From assembly GCA_004558805.1 (NCBI GenBank), contig SFDE01000031.1, positions 1 to 11,231 of the forward strand: a DNA stretch of 11,231 nucleotides, in the 5' to 3' direction. Position numbers and translations under genes: made by a program. Positions 1 through 5,501 of this stretch are shown here, piece after piece. The DNA is from Faecalibacterium prausnitzii. Its GTDB lineage: Bacteria; Bacillota; Clostridia; Oscillospirales; Ruminococcaceae. The notes under the pieces were generated by a model, which ran no database searches, had not been told where the DNA came from, and saw only the letters and a list, made by a program, of their open reading frames with translations. Within the stretch, counting starts at the first letter, position 1. Each line of letters starts with the position of its first letter.

Positions 1-714
1 CATCGCAATGAACTCCGAGTTGGTGGGCTTGCCCCGGAGGTTATGGATGGTGTAGCCAAAGTAGCTGTTGAGGGTGTCCACATCGCCCCGGTCCCACGCC
101 ACCTCGATGGCGTGGCGGATGGCACGCTCCACCCGGCTGGCGGTGGTGCCGTTGCGCTTGGCGATTTCCGGATACAGGCGCTTAGTGACGGCGTTGATGT
201 AGTCCGGCTCGTTCATGGTGAGGAGGATGGCGTCCCGCAGGAACTGGTAGCCCTTGATGTGGGCAGGGACGCCGATCTGGTGCAGGATCTCGGTAACGGT
301 AAGCTCGTCACTGTCCACGCTGGTATACAGCACCCGCTTTTCCTGCCCCTGCGCCGCCTTGAGCACCCGGGCGGCAAGGACGCTTTCGTCAAAGGGCTTT
401 ACAAAATAGTAGGCAAAGCCTTCGTCCAACAGCTCCTGCTCCATTTCCTCGCTCTGGAATGCCCCGGTGACAAAAAACGAAGTGTGGCGTTCCCCGGCGG
501 CGTTGTAGCGCTGTTTTATCGCCAGTGCGTCCAGTCCGGGCATAAAAGCGTCCAGCAAAACCACCTGCGGGCGGACCGAAAGCATCTTCTGCAACACCTT
601 GTTGCCGTCCTTTTCTACCACAGTCACCTCTACGCCTTTCTGTTCCAGTGCATCCCGGCAGGCTGCAGTGACCGCTGCATCGGTATCCGACATCAAAAAT
701 CTGATCTTGTCCAT
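1..714 (-). CDS. spo0A: Spo0A, master response regulator of sporulation (3' end cut off by window edge)
   Basis: Phosphorelay-controlled transcription factor that commits cells to sporulation and binds 0A boxes. All 238 visible codons are open and the gene leaves the window in frame, ending ...SEFIAM, so roughly 15-25 C-terminal residues are missing. The receiver domain (about residues 1-120) has acidic D10 and D12, phospho-acceptor D55 (VVLLDAFMP), T83 and K106 (VKPF). A short linker leads to the Spo0A-specific DNA-binding domain from about 138, recognised by IGVPAHIKGY, ITKRLYPEIAK-like text, TASRVERAIRHAIEVAW and KPTNSEFIAM. The linker is clearly shorter than in B. subtilis Spo0A (267 residues). 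The B. subtilis D10-D11 pair becomes D10-T11-D12, and there is one extra residue between T83 and K106. The start at 714 has a GGAGGG ribosome site (722-727) 7 nt upstream. It follows spoIVB, the usual neighbour in Firmicutes. Confidence 0.97.
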   Translation of the reverse strand, partial: MDKIRFLMSDTDAAVTAACRDALEQKGVEVTVVEKDGNKVLQKMLSVRPQVVLLDAFMPGLDALAIKQRYNAAGERHTSFFVTGAFQSEEMEQELLDEGFAYYFVKPFDESVLAARVLKAAQGQEKRVLYTSVDSDELTVTEILHQIGVPAHIKGYQFLRDAILLTMNEPDYINAVTKRLYPEIAKRNGTTASRVERAIRHAIEVAWDRGDVDTLNSYFGYTIHNLRGKPTNSEFIAM

Positions 715-755
715 GGTTGTTCCCTCCAATGTGTGCTGTTCCCTTAACACCATGG

Positions 756-784
756 ATTTTACCATATTTTGCCATTCGTTTCAA
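756..784 (-). promoter_or_regulatory. sigma-A-type promoter of spo0A
   Basis: On the minus strand TTGAAA (784-779) and TAAAAT (761-756) are separated by exactly 17 bp, matching the housekeeping promoter consensus at 10 of 12 positions. Transcription would start near 749, giving a leader of about 35 nt before the spo0A start. It lies in the 138-bp gap after spoIVB, so spo0A can be expressed independently of spoIVB. I looked for a sigma-H promoter (AGGA...GAAT at proper spacing), as B. subtilis spo0A has, and found none with correct spacing. Confidence 0.75.
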
Positions 785-815
785 CGGTGAAATCCGCCAT
801 ATTTTGGCAATTCGT
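762..815 (-). repeat. Near-perfect direct repeat in the spo0A promoter region
   Basis: Two copies, 762-779 and 797-815, read on the minus strand ACGAATGGCAAAATATGG and ACGAATTGCCAAAATATGG, 35 bp apart start to start. The gene-proximal copy occupies the 17-bp spacer of the spo0A promoter plus one base of the -35 box. The distal copy ends on the first base of the 0A box at 815. They could be an operator pair for a regulator, or a duplicated promoter relic. Confidence 0.65.
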
Positions 816-821
816 GTCGAA
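815..821 (+). promoter_or_regulatory. 0A box (Spo0A binding site), TGTCGAA
   Basis: This is an exact match to the Spo0A consensus TGNCGAA with the favoured T at the N position. It lies about 66-72 bp upstream of the predicted spo0A transcription start, in opposite orientation to the gene. It suggests autoregulation, as is known for spo0A in Bacillus. A 7-mer alone is weak evidence; position and a second box nearby strengthen it. Confidence 0.6.
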
Positions 822-836
822 TCCTTCGGTTATTTT

Positions 837-843
837 TTCGGCA
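837..843 (-). promoter_or_regulatory. Second 0A box, TGCCGAA on the minus strand
   Basis: This matches TGNCGAA in the same direction as spo0A, 15 bp beyond the first box and just after the end of spoIVB. Together the two oppositely oriented boxes form a plausible Spo0A operator about 66-94 bp upstream of the predicted start of transcription. Confidence 0.5.
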
Positions 844-852
844 TTCCGCTTT

Positions 853-2076
853 TTATCCGGCGGCAGTGGGGGTTTCGGACACATTTGCCGCCTGTTTCAG
901 CATGGTCTGAGCAAAGATGCCGTAGCCCCGGGCAGGGTCATTGACCAGCACATGGGTCACCGCTCCCACCAGTCTGCCGTTTTGCAGGATGGGGCTGCCG
1001 CTCATGCCCTGCACGATGCCGCCGGTCTTTGCCAGCAGCTCCGGGTCGGTCACCCGTACCACCATGTTGCGGCAGGGGTCTGCATCCCGCACTTTTTCGA
1101 TGCGCACCCGGTAGGTGCGGGGTGTCTCGCCCTGGGTGGTGGTCCAGATCTCCGCCTCCCCGGTCTCCACCTCCTGTGCAAAGGCAACGGGAAGGGTCCT
1201 GCCTTCAAAGGCGGTGCGGGTGGTGCCGTAGACACCGTTTTCTCCATTGATGCAGATGCTGCCCAGCGCATGGCTGCCAAGAAATTTCCCTTTCAGCTCC
1301 CCGGGGCTGCCCGCTGTACCGCCGGTGCAGCCCACGATGCTGCACGCCACGATCTCACCACGGCGCAGCGCCACGCTTTCGCCGGTGTCGCTGTCGCTGA
1401 TGGGGTGTCCCAGCCCCGCAAACACCCCTGCCTTTTCGTCCACAAAGGTCAGGGTGCCCACCCCCGCCGAGGAATCCCGCACCCACATACCGGCACGCCA
1501 CTGCCCGGCGGCGCTGTCCCATGCAGGGGTCATGACGGTGCGGCGCTGCTCTCCGTGGCGGACAAAGATCACCTCCACCGCCCCGCCCTGTGCTGCTGCC
1601 AGAGCGGCGGAGACCTCTTCGTTGCTTTGGGTGGAGGTGCCGCCCATGCGCACCACCCGGTCTCCCAGATGAAGTCCCGCCTGTTTGGCGGGGTTTACGG
1701 TGTCCTGCCCGGTGTGCAGGTCGGAAAAACCCACGATCAGCGCACCCTCCGAAAACATTTTTACTCCAAAGGGGGTGCCGCAGACCTTGACCTCCGGGCG
1801 GGGAGTCACCACCGCCCGGACCCTGCGGACCGGCAGCCAGCCTCCCAGTGCAAGGGTAGTCTGGTAGCTGCCCACGGCACGGGTGCTTGCCACATTCCGG
1901 CTGCCTACACCCCGCAGAGGTTCCACCCAGCCAAACCGGGGCAGGGTCAGCGGCTGCTCCGGTTCCAGCCAGATCTCGGCAGGCAGGCTGCTCCACAGCC
2001 AGCCCAGCGCCGTAAAAAACGCTGCTGCCAGATACACGGCAGCAATGCCCAGCCTGCGCCGCCTGCGGTCTTTCAT
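853..2076 (-). CDS. spoIVB: SpoIVB, sporulation signalling serine peptidase (S55) with PDZ domain
   Basis: In B. subtilis SpoIVB is made in the forespore, crosses the inner forespore membrane and cleaves SpoIVFA, releasing pro-sigma-K processing in the mother cell. The 407-residue product has a basic N-terminus and one membrane anchor (about 9-28). A PDZ domain follows (about 105-178, with AKQAGLHLGDRVVRMGG), then the S55 peptidase domain. Catalytic candidates are H224 (GLGHPISD), D344 (VTDPEL) and S359 (GMSGSP); the D-to-S spacing of 15 equals that of the B. subtilis D363/S378 pair as I recall it. The C-terminal GAVTHVLVNDPARGYGIF block is typical. The start at 2076 has GGGGAGGG (2083-2090) 6 nt upstream. 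The intact triad argues for a working protease rather than a relic. Confidence 0.96.
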   Translation of the reverse strand: MKDRRRRRLGIAAVYLAAAFFTALGWLWSSLPAEIWLEPEQPLTLPRFGWVEPLRGVGSRNVASTRAVGSYQTTLALGGWLPVRRVRAVVTPRPEVKVCGTPFGVKMFSEGALIVGFSDLHTGQDTVNPAKQAGLHLGDRVVRMGGTSTQSNEEVSAALAAAQGGAVEVIFVRHGEQRRTVMTPAWDSAAGQWRAGMWVRDSSAGVGTLTFVDEKAGVFAGLGHPISDSDTGESVALRRGEIVACSIVGCTGGTAGSPGELKGKFLGSHALGSICINGENGVYGTTRTAFEGRTLPVAFAQEVETGEAEIWTTTQGETPRTYRVRIEKVRDADPCRNMVVRVTDPELLAKTGGIVQGMSGSPILQNGRLVGAVTHVLVNDPARGYGIFAQTMLKQAANVSETPTAAG

Positions 2077-2110
2077 AGCACACCCTCCCCTTTTTCCGAC
2101 GTTCTATCAG

Positions 2111-2140
2111 CAGTATGCCCCCGGATTTGCCTAAATATCA
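2111..2140 (-). promoter_or_regulatory. Possible forespore (sigma-G-like) promoter of spoIVB
   Basis: On the minus strand CATACTG (2117-2111) resembles the sigma-G -10 element CATNHTA. A TGATAT (2140-2135) sits 17 bp upstream as a poor -35 match. The distance to the spoIVB start is suitable, and spoIVB in B. subtilis is read by forespore sigma factors. No good sigma-A promoter faces spoIVB in this gap. The -35 match is weak, so the call is tentative. Confidence 0.35.
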
Positions 2141-2185
2141 AAATCTTCCGGCGCAGGACCCCGGATATTCTGTGCAGTACGGCGC

Positions 2186-2214
2186 TTGTGACAGGGACGG
2201 AATTCTGCTATACT
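2186..2214 (+). promoter_or_regulatory. sigma-A promoter of the GNAT acetyltransferase gene
   Basis: TTGTGA (2186-2191) and TATACT (2209-2214) are separated by 17 bp. Transcription would start near 2221. This excludes the upstream ATG at 2216 as a start and favours the ATG at 2273. Confidence 0.8.
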
Positions 2215-2272
2215 TTTGCTATGTGGTTTTATAGAGACCGGGGACTGTTTTGCCCGGGTTGGGGATGGAAAG

Positions 2273-2791
2273 ATGAATGAAATAACGATCCGGCAGATGG
2301 AGCCGGAAGACTGGGACGCAGTTTCCCGGATCTATCTGGAGGGCATTGCCACCGAGTACGCCACCTTTCAGACCGACTGCCCGCCCTATGCGGCGTGGGA
2401 CGCCTCTCATATCAGGGAATGCCGTCTGGTGATCCTTGTGGGGGACAAGGTCGCCGGGTGGACGGCGCTGCACCGGGTGGACCCCCGGTGGTGCTACCGG
2501 GGCGTGGCGGAAGTAAGCATCTATGTGGGCGAACGGTTCCGGGGACACGGGCTGGGCTACCGTCTGCTCAGCGCCCTGTGCGCTCAGGCAGAAGATGCCG
2601 GTTACTGGACCCTGCAGTCCACCGTGCTGCAGGACAACGCTGCCAGCCGTGCTTTGCACACCAAATGCGGGTTCCGGCTGGTGGGGCGGCGGGAGCGCAT
2701 CGCCCGGGACTGCCACGGCAACTGGCTGGACACCTACCTGATGGAGCGCCGTGCCGGAGACGACGAACCGGCAGGCTTTAAAAAGCTGTAA
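2273..2791 (+). CDS. GNAT N-acetyltransferase, phosphinothricin acetyltransferase-like
   Basis: Transfers an acetyl group from acetyl-CoA to an amino group. The 172-residue protein is a complete single GNAT domain resembling the PAT/bar/YwnH group. Similarities are IYLEGIATEYATFQT at 20-34, GWTALHRVD, YRGVAEVSIYV (75-85), the acetyl-CoA loop R90-G-H-G93-L-G95, and WTLQSTVLQDNAASRALHTK followed by CGFRLVGRRERIA. Homologues acetylate phosphinothricin, methionine sulfoximine or related amino acids; the actual substrate here cannot be read from the sequence. I chose ATG 2273 rather than the in-frame ATG 2216 because the predicted transcript starts near 2221 and the family N-terminus aligns at 2273. 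A purine-rich GGGGATGGAAAG precedes it. It is monocistronic, with its own promoter and a terminator just after the stop. Confidence 0.9.
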   Translation: MNEITIRQMEPEDWDAVSRIYLEGIATEYATFQTDCPPYAAWDASHIRECRLVILVGDKVAGWTALHRVDPRWCYRGVAEVSIYVGERFRGHGLGYRLLSALCAQAEDAGYWTLQSTVLQDNAASRALHTKCGFRLVGRRERIARDCHGNWLDTYLMERRAGDDEPAGFKKL

Positions 2792-2795
2792 ACAA

Positions 2796-2829
2796 AAATG
2801 AGGGATGACCTGCCGGTCATCCCTCATTT
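2796..2829. terminator. Bidirectional intrinsic terminator between the GNAT gene and the HD-domain gene
   Basis: A perfect 15-bp stem (2796-2810 with 2815-2829) closes a 4-nt TGCC loop. On the minus strand the stem runs into TTTTTGTTT, a good U-tract serving the HD-domain gene that ends at 2847. On the plus strand the stem itself ends in TTT, serving the GNAT gene that ends at 2791. Confidence 0.9.
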
Positions 2830-2846
2830 GCGTTGCTGTGTTCTTT

Positions 2847-3368
2847 TTACCACTCGCCGGTGTCGTCCCCGTCCTTTGCTGCCCCGGTGCGGCTGCGCTG
2901 GAACATGCTTTCTACCACAGCGCAGTACTTATCTGCCAGACAGACGATGATCGCCTCCCGGCAGCTGGGCACATGGCGGAAGGTCAGAGGCCACATATGG
3001 CTGGAAATGATGCTCTGTTCCTTCTTGGTGATGTGAAACACCTTGCTGGCGTTGATGCAGGCATAGGACGGATGAGAAAAGCCGTGCATCTCAAACAGGC
3101 GGCGCAGCCCGTGAAAGGTGCCCTTTTTGTGCCAGTCATACAGATAGAAATCATGGAGAAAGGCACCCACGGCAAGAGAGGTCTCGTCTGCATGGAGATG
3201 CAGGCGGCGGTTCAGCCAGAAACTGACCATCACTACATTTTTGCAGTGCTGGTAGGTGGTGACAGAGCCATGCTGGATGAACTCCCGCATACGCTGCACC
3301 TCCGGGTTCTGGTCGTACTTTTCCACCAGAGCATAAAGTTGTGCGCGTTCAGTATCAGAAAGCTGCAT
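2847..3368 (-). CDS. HD-domain protein (putative metal-dependent phosphohydrolase)
   Basis: A soluble 173-residue protein with an HD-superfamily pattern: H41 (YQHCKNV), the H72-D73 pair (GAFLHDFYLYDWH), H99, H124 (ISSHMWPL) and D146 (CLADKY). This order fits the H...HD...D metal site of the phosphohydrolase family, and residues about 33-150 make up the domain. The substrate is unknown; HD proteins act on nucleotides, cyclic dinucleotides or alarmones among others, and nothing here picks one. The extreme C-terminus (from about 158) is polar and probably disordered. The start at 3368 has only a modest ribosome site (AAAGGGA, 8 nt upstream). It lies 48 bp after the 146-residue gene with no terminator between, so the two are probably co-transcribed from the promoter at 3894-3922 and end at the hairpin at 2796-2829. 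Confidence 0.85.
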   Translation of the reverse strand: MQLSDTERAQLYALVEKYDQNPEVQRMREFIQHGSVTTYQHCKNVVMVSFWLNRRLHLHADETSLAVGAFLHDFYLYDWHKKGTFHGLRRLFEMHGFSHPSYACINASKVFHITKKEQSIISSHMWPLTFRHVPSCREAIIVCLADKYCAVVESMFQRSRTGAAKDGDDTGEW

Positions 3369-3416
3369 CGTGCAAATTCCCTTTCGCCTTTTTAAAAGGC
3401 ATCCGTTGAGCTGTTT

Positions 3417-3857
3417 TCAGGAGCGGAGCTGCACCGGGTTGGAGTTGCCAAAGTTCTCCGCCTCGGAAGGGTTCTGTCTTGCCAGGGTCAGGTCCACCAG
3501 ATACTGCTTGCCGTCTCCCAACTCTTTCAGCTGTGCCAGCTTGGCATTTGCGGCGGCAAGGTCCGGGTACCACTGGATCAGGAAAAAGTTTTCTGCCTCC
3601 ACCCCGTAGTACAGCCACACGCCGTCGGCACGGAGCCAGTCGTCCAGATGGTCCACCTCTTCGCCGTCCGGCAGACCCAGACCTTCCTCTGCATAGAGGT
3701 TTTCCGGTTCTACCTGAAGCATCTCGATGACCTGAATGGAGCTCTGCAGGTACTCGTCCTGAGAGACCTTTTTCTCCGAGCGTTCCCAGCCTGTAAGAAA
3801 TGCCTGCATCAGCAGGTCCCGCACCGTGATACGGGGCAGTGTCGGATCCATAACCAT
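3417..3857 (-). CDS. Hypothetical protein, 146 residues, acidic, soluble
   Basis: I do not recognise this family. The product is acidic and has no signal peptide, membrane span or cysteine. Residues 10-55 look helical (TVRDLLMQAFLTGWERSEKK, then a helix to about 50). Residues 78-98 are aromatic and strand-like (GVWLYYGVEAENFFLIQWYP), followed by an Ala/Leu helix at 100-113 and another strand (QYLVDLTLA). It could be a small alpha/beta fold. The coding signs are good: an excellent promoter upstream, an AAGGA ribosome site 8 nt before the ATG at 3857, and biased codon use. A second in-frame ATG two codons later (3851) is less well placed for that site. It heads a likely two-gene unit with the HD-domain gene 48 bp downstream. 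Confidence 0.75.
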   Translation of the reverse strand: MVMDPTLPRITVRDLLMQAFLTGWERSEKKVSQDEYLQSSIQVIEMLQVEPENLYAEEGLGLPDGEEVDHLDDWLRADGVWLYYGVEAENFFLIQWYPDLAAANAKLAQLKELGDGKQYLVDLTLARQNPSEAENFGNSNPVQLRS

Positions 3858-3893
3858 TGGTTTTTTCCTTCTTCCTGTTTATTCCCGCCGATA

Positions 3894-3922
3894 AGTATAC
3901 GGCAAAGCCCCATACAAGTCAA
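3894..3922 (-). promoter_or_regulatory. Strong sigma-A promoter for the 146-residue/HD gene pair
   Basis: On the minus strand TTGACT (3922-3917) and TATACT (3899-3894) are separated by 17 bp, 10 of 12 consensus bases. Transcription would start near 3887, about 30 nt before the start at 3857. It lies in the 110-bp gap after the esterase gene; I see no convincing terminator for the esterase in that gap. Confidence 0.85.
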
Positions 3923-3967
3923 CAGTTTTTTTGTGAATATTTTGTAGCTACGCTCAAATCGCAGCTT

Positions 3968-4744
3968 TTACAGCCAGATCCCGAAAGTATCGTTGAGCCA
4001 CTCTATCGCCAGCGCCACCCAGTGGTTCCGGTGGACGCTGGGACGGTCCACCTCCGGGGTGCTGATGCTGCTGCCGTGCGCTCCCTTCTGGAACAGATGC
4101 GCCTCACAGGGCACCCCTGCTTTGCGCAGGGCGGCAAGGAGCAGCAGGCTGTTTTCCACCGGCACGGTCTGGTCCTCCATAGTATGCCAGACAAACACCG
4201 GCGGTGTCCGGGAGGTGATCTTATCTTCCAATGCAAAGGGCAGCTGGGCGGCGATGTTTTCGCTGCCTGCCAGCTGCACAAAGCTGCCCCGGTGGGCGTA
4301 CTGCCCTGCCGTGACCACCGGATAGGCAAGGATCACCGCATTGGGGCGGGGCTGCTGCTGTGCCCCGGGGATGTCCAGCACAGCGCTGGAAAGTGCCAGA
4401 TGTCCGCCGGCGGAAAAACCGCAGACGGCGATCTTATCCGGCAGGATGTGCCACAGCTCTGCGTTCTGCCGGAGGATCTCCAGTGCCTGTGCCAGCTGCC
4501 GCAGGGGCAGGTGATCTTTTGCCTTTTCGCCGATGCCGTAGTCCAGCACCGCCGTGTGGTAGCCTGCCGCTGCAAACTGCAGCGCCACCGGGTCCCCTTC
4601 CCGGGCGCTGACGTGGGTGTAGCCGCCGCCGGGCACCACCAGCACCAGCGGGCGTACCATTGCAGCCGGCATACGTTCCACCGCATCCCGCAGGTAGATC
4701 GTCAGCTTTCCGTCGCCTATAAGCTCCAGTGTTTTCAGCTCCAT
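3968..4744 (-). CDS. Alpha/beta-hydrolase, putative (acetyl)esterase/lipase
   Basis: A cytoplasmic 258-residue serine hydrolase of the COG0657/BD-FAE-type esterase group. The oxyanion motif is PGGGY (38-42, in place of HGGG). The nucleophile S111 sits in GFSAGGH (109-115), the acid D191 in HTMEDQTVP, and the base H223 in KGAHG. The strand order and the closing WLNDTF helix fit a complete small esterase. Relatives deacetylate xylan oligosaccharides or other short-chain esters; with no signal peptide it would act on imported or internal substrates. The ATG at 4744 is 3 nt after the stop of the upstream gene, whose last codons carry the GAGGAGG ribosome site, so translation is coupled. The pairing with a C-GCAxxG-C-C protein is not a known pathway to me. 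Confidence 0.88.
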   Translation of the reverse strand: MELKTLELIGDGKLTIYLRDAVERMPAAMVRPLVLVVPGGGYTHVSAREGDPVALQFAAAGYHTAVLDYGIGEKAKDHLPLRQLAQALEILRQNAELWHILPDKIAVCGFSAGGHLALSSAVLDIPGAQQQPRPNAVILAYPVVTAGQYAHRGSFVQLAGSENIAAQLPFALEDKITSRTPPVFVWHTMEDQTVPVENSLLLLAALRKAGVPCEAHLFQKGAHGSSISTPEVDRPSVHRNHWVALAIEWLNDTFGIWL

Positions 4745-4747
4745 GGC

Positions 4748-5239
4748 TCAGTCCTCCTCCCGGTAGATGCCGTGCCGTCCTTCCGGATGGGCAGCAATGA
4801 ACTCTCTGCACAGGTCCGCCCCCAGACGTACCAGCTCCGGGCAAGGACGCTTTTTATAATAGTCCTCGGTCCGTGCTTCGGCAGCCGTGCCGGTGGTGGT
4901 CTTTGCCCCTGCCTTTGCCAGCAGCTCCCGGCAGACGATGGACCCGCCGCCGTTGCGGCTGCGGTAAAGCTCCGCTGCCTGCTGCACCAGTGCGTACATC
5001 CGAGATTTATCCTGGGGGTCCGCCGGGTCTGCATACACCAGACTGAGCACCGTGACCATGCCGCAGAACACGCCGCAGACCTCCCGCATCCGTCCGATGC
5101 CGGCACCAAAACCGGAGGACAACCGCAGCGCCATCTCCTCTGTAAGCCCCAGCTGCGGCGCAAATGCCGCCACCACACTCTGGCTGCAATTGTACCCCTT
5201 TAAAAAATAGCCGTAGGCGGCATCTCCCTGTTTTGACAC
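4748..5239 (-). CDS. C-GCAxxG-C-C family protein (putative redox protein)
   Basis: A 163-residue protein matching the family named for its cysteine pattern, thought to be redox-active but without an assigned reaction. Landmarks are GYNCSQSV (C18), LSSGFGAGIGRMREVCG (C55), a nearby C59, IVCREL (C103), KKRPCPELV (C133) and C144. The GCA core is replaced by GAG (45-47), as I recall is common in clostridial members that have FGGG(M/I)GR here, so the cysteine set differs from the family name. No signal peptide or classical haem CxxCH is seen. The start is GTG at 5239; AAAGGA lies 11 nt upstream, rather far, and I found no better in-frame start. It is first in a two-gene unit with the esterase and divergent from htpG. 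Confidence 0.85.
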   Translation of the reverse strand: MSKQGDAAYGYFLKGYNCSQSVVAAFAPQLGLTEEMALRLSSGFGAGIGRMREVCGVFCGMVTVLSLVYADPADPQDKSRMYALVQQAAELYRSRNGGGSIVCRELLAKAGAKTTTGTAAEARTEDYYKKRPCPELVRLGADLCREFIAAHPEGRHGIYREED

Positions 5240-5262
5240 AGCTTTTCACATCCTTTCGGCTC

Positions 5263-5291
5263 ATTATAGCAGTTCTGCAAAGGGAAGTAAA
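5263..5291 (-). promoter_or_regulatory. sigma-A promoter of the C-GCAxxG-C-C protein/esterase unit
   Basis: On the minus strand TTTACT (5291-5286) and a perfect TATAAT (5268-5263) are spaced by 17 bp. Transcription would start near 5256, leaving a short leader of about 17 nt before the GTG at 5239, which still contains the AAAGGA site. Confidence 0.8.
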
Positions 5292-5385
5292 GCTTGCCTG
5301 CCAGAAGCTCACCGACAATTTTCACACTGCATCGTGCCATGGGGCAAAGGGGCACAAAGCATTTTTAAACTTTTTATGAAAGCCC

Positions 5386-5414
5386 TTGATTTTTCCCCCG
5401 GCGGGGTGTATATT
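5386..5414 (+). promoter_or_regulatory. sigma-A promoter of htpG, overlapped by CIRCE
   Basis: TTGATT (5386-5391) and TATATT (5409-5414) are separated by 17 bp. The last two bases of the -10 box are the first two bases of the CIRCE operator, and the start of transcription (near 5421) falls inside it. HrcA bound there would block initiation. The spacer holds a GC-rich inverted repeat, CCCC/GGGG (5395-5406). Confidence 0.8.
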
Positions 5415-5439
5415 AGCACTCGAAATATATGAGTGCTAA
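5413..5439 (+). promoter_or_regulatory. CIRCE operator (HrcA binding site)
   Basis: TTAGCACTC, 9 bp, GAGTGCTAA: both 9-bp arms match the CIRCE consensus perfectly. HrcA is the class I heat-shock repressor of groESL and dnaK operons; its activity depends on GroEL. Here the operator covers the htpG transcription start, so htpG should be in the HrcA regulon of this organism. Confidence 0.96.
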
Positions 5440-5501
5440 GCATTCAGCAGCTTTGCTGCCGGAGTGCCGGCGCCTAATAAGATAAAAAGAGGTTTTGCAT
5501 T

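Noticed and set aside
2216..2272. Upstream in-frame ATG for the GNAT gene
   Set aside because: It precedes the predicted transcription start (near 2221) and adds residues absent from the family.
769..2280. 503-codon plus-strand open frame over spoIVB
   Set aside because: The opposite strand encodes an intact SpoIVB with all catalytic residues; the plus frame is a codon-bias shadow rich in Ala, His and Pro.
3386..3400. Palindromic GCC-TTTT-T-AAAA-GGC between the 146-residue gene and the HD gene
   Set aside because: There is almost no loop and no U-run outside the stem, so it is neither a terminator nor a clear operator.
3857..5203. 448-codon plus-strand open frame over the esterase and C-GCAxxG-C-C genes
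   Set aside because: Both minus-strand genes are recognised families with ribosome sites and a promoter; the plus frame has neither.
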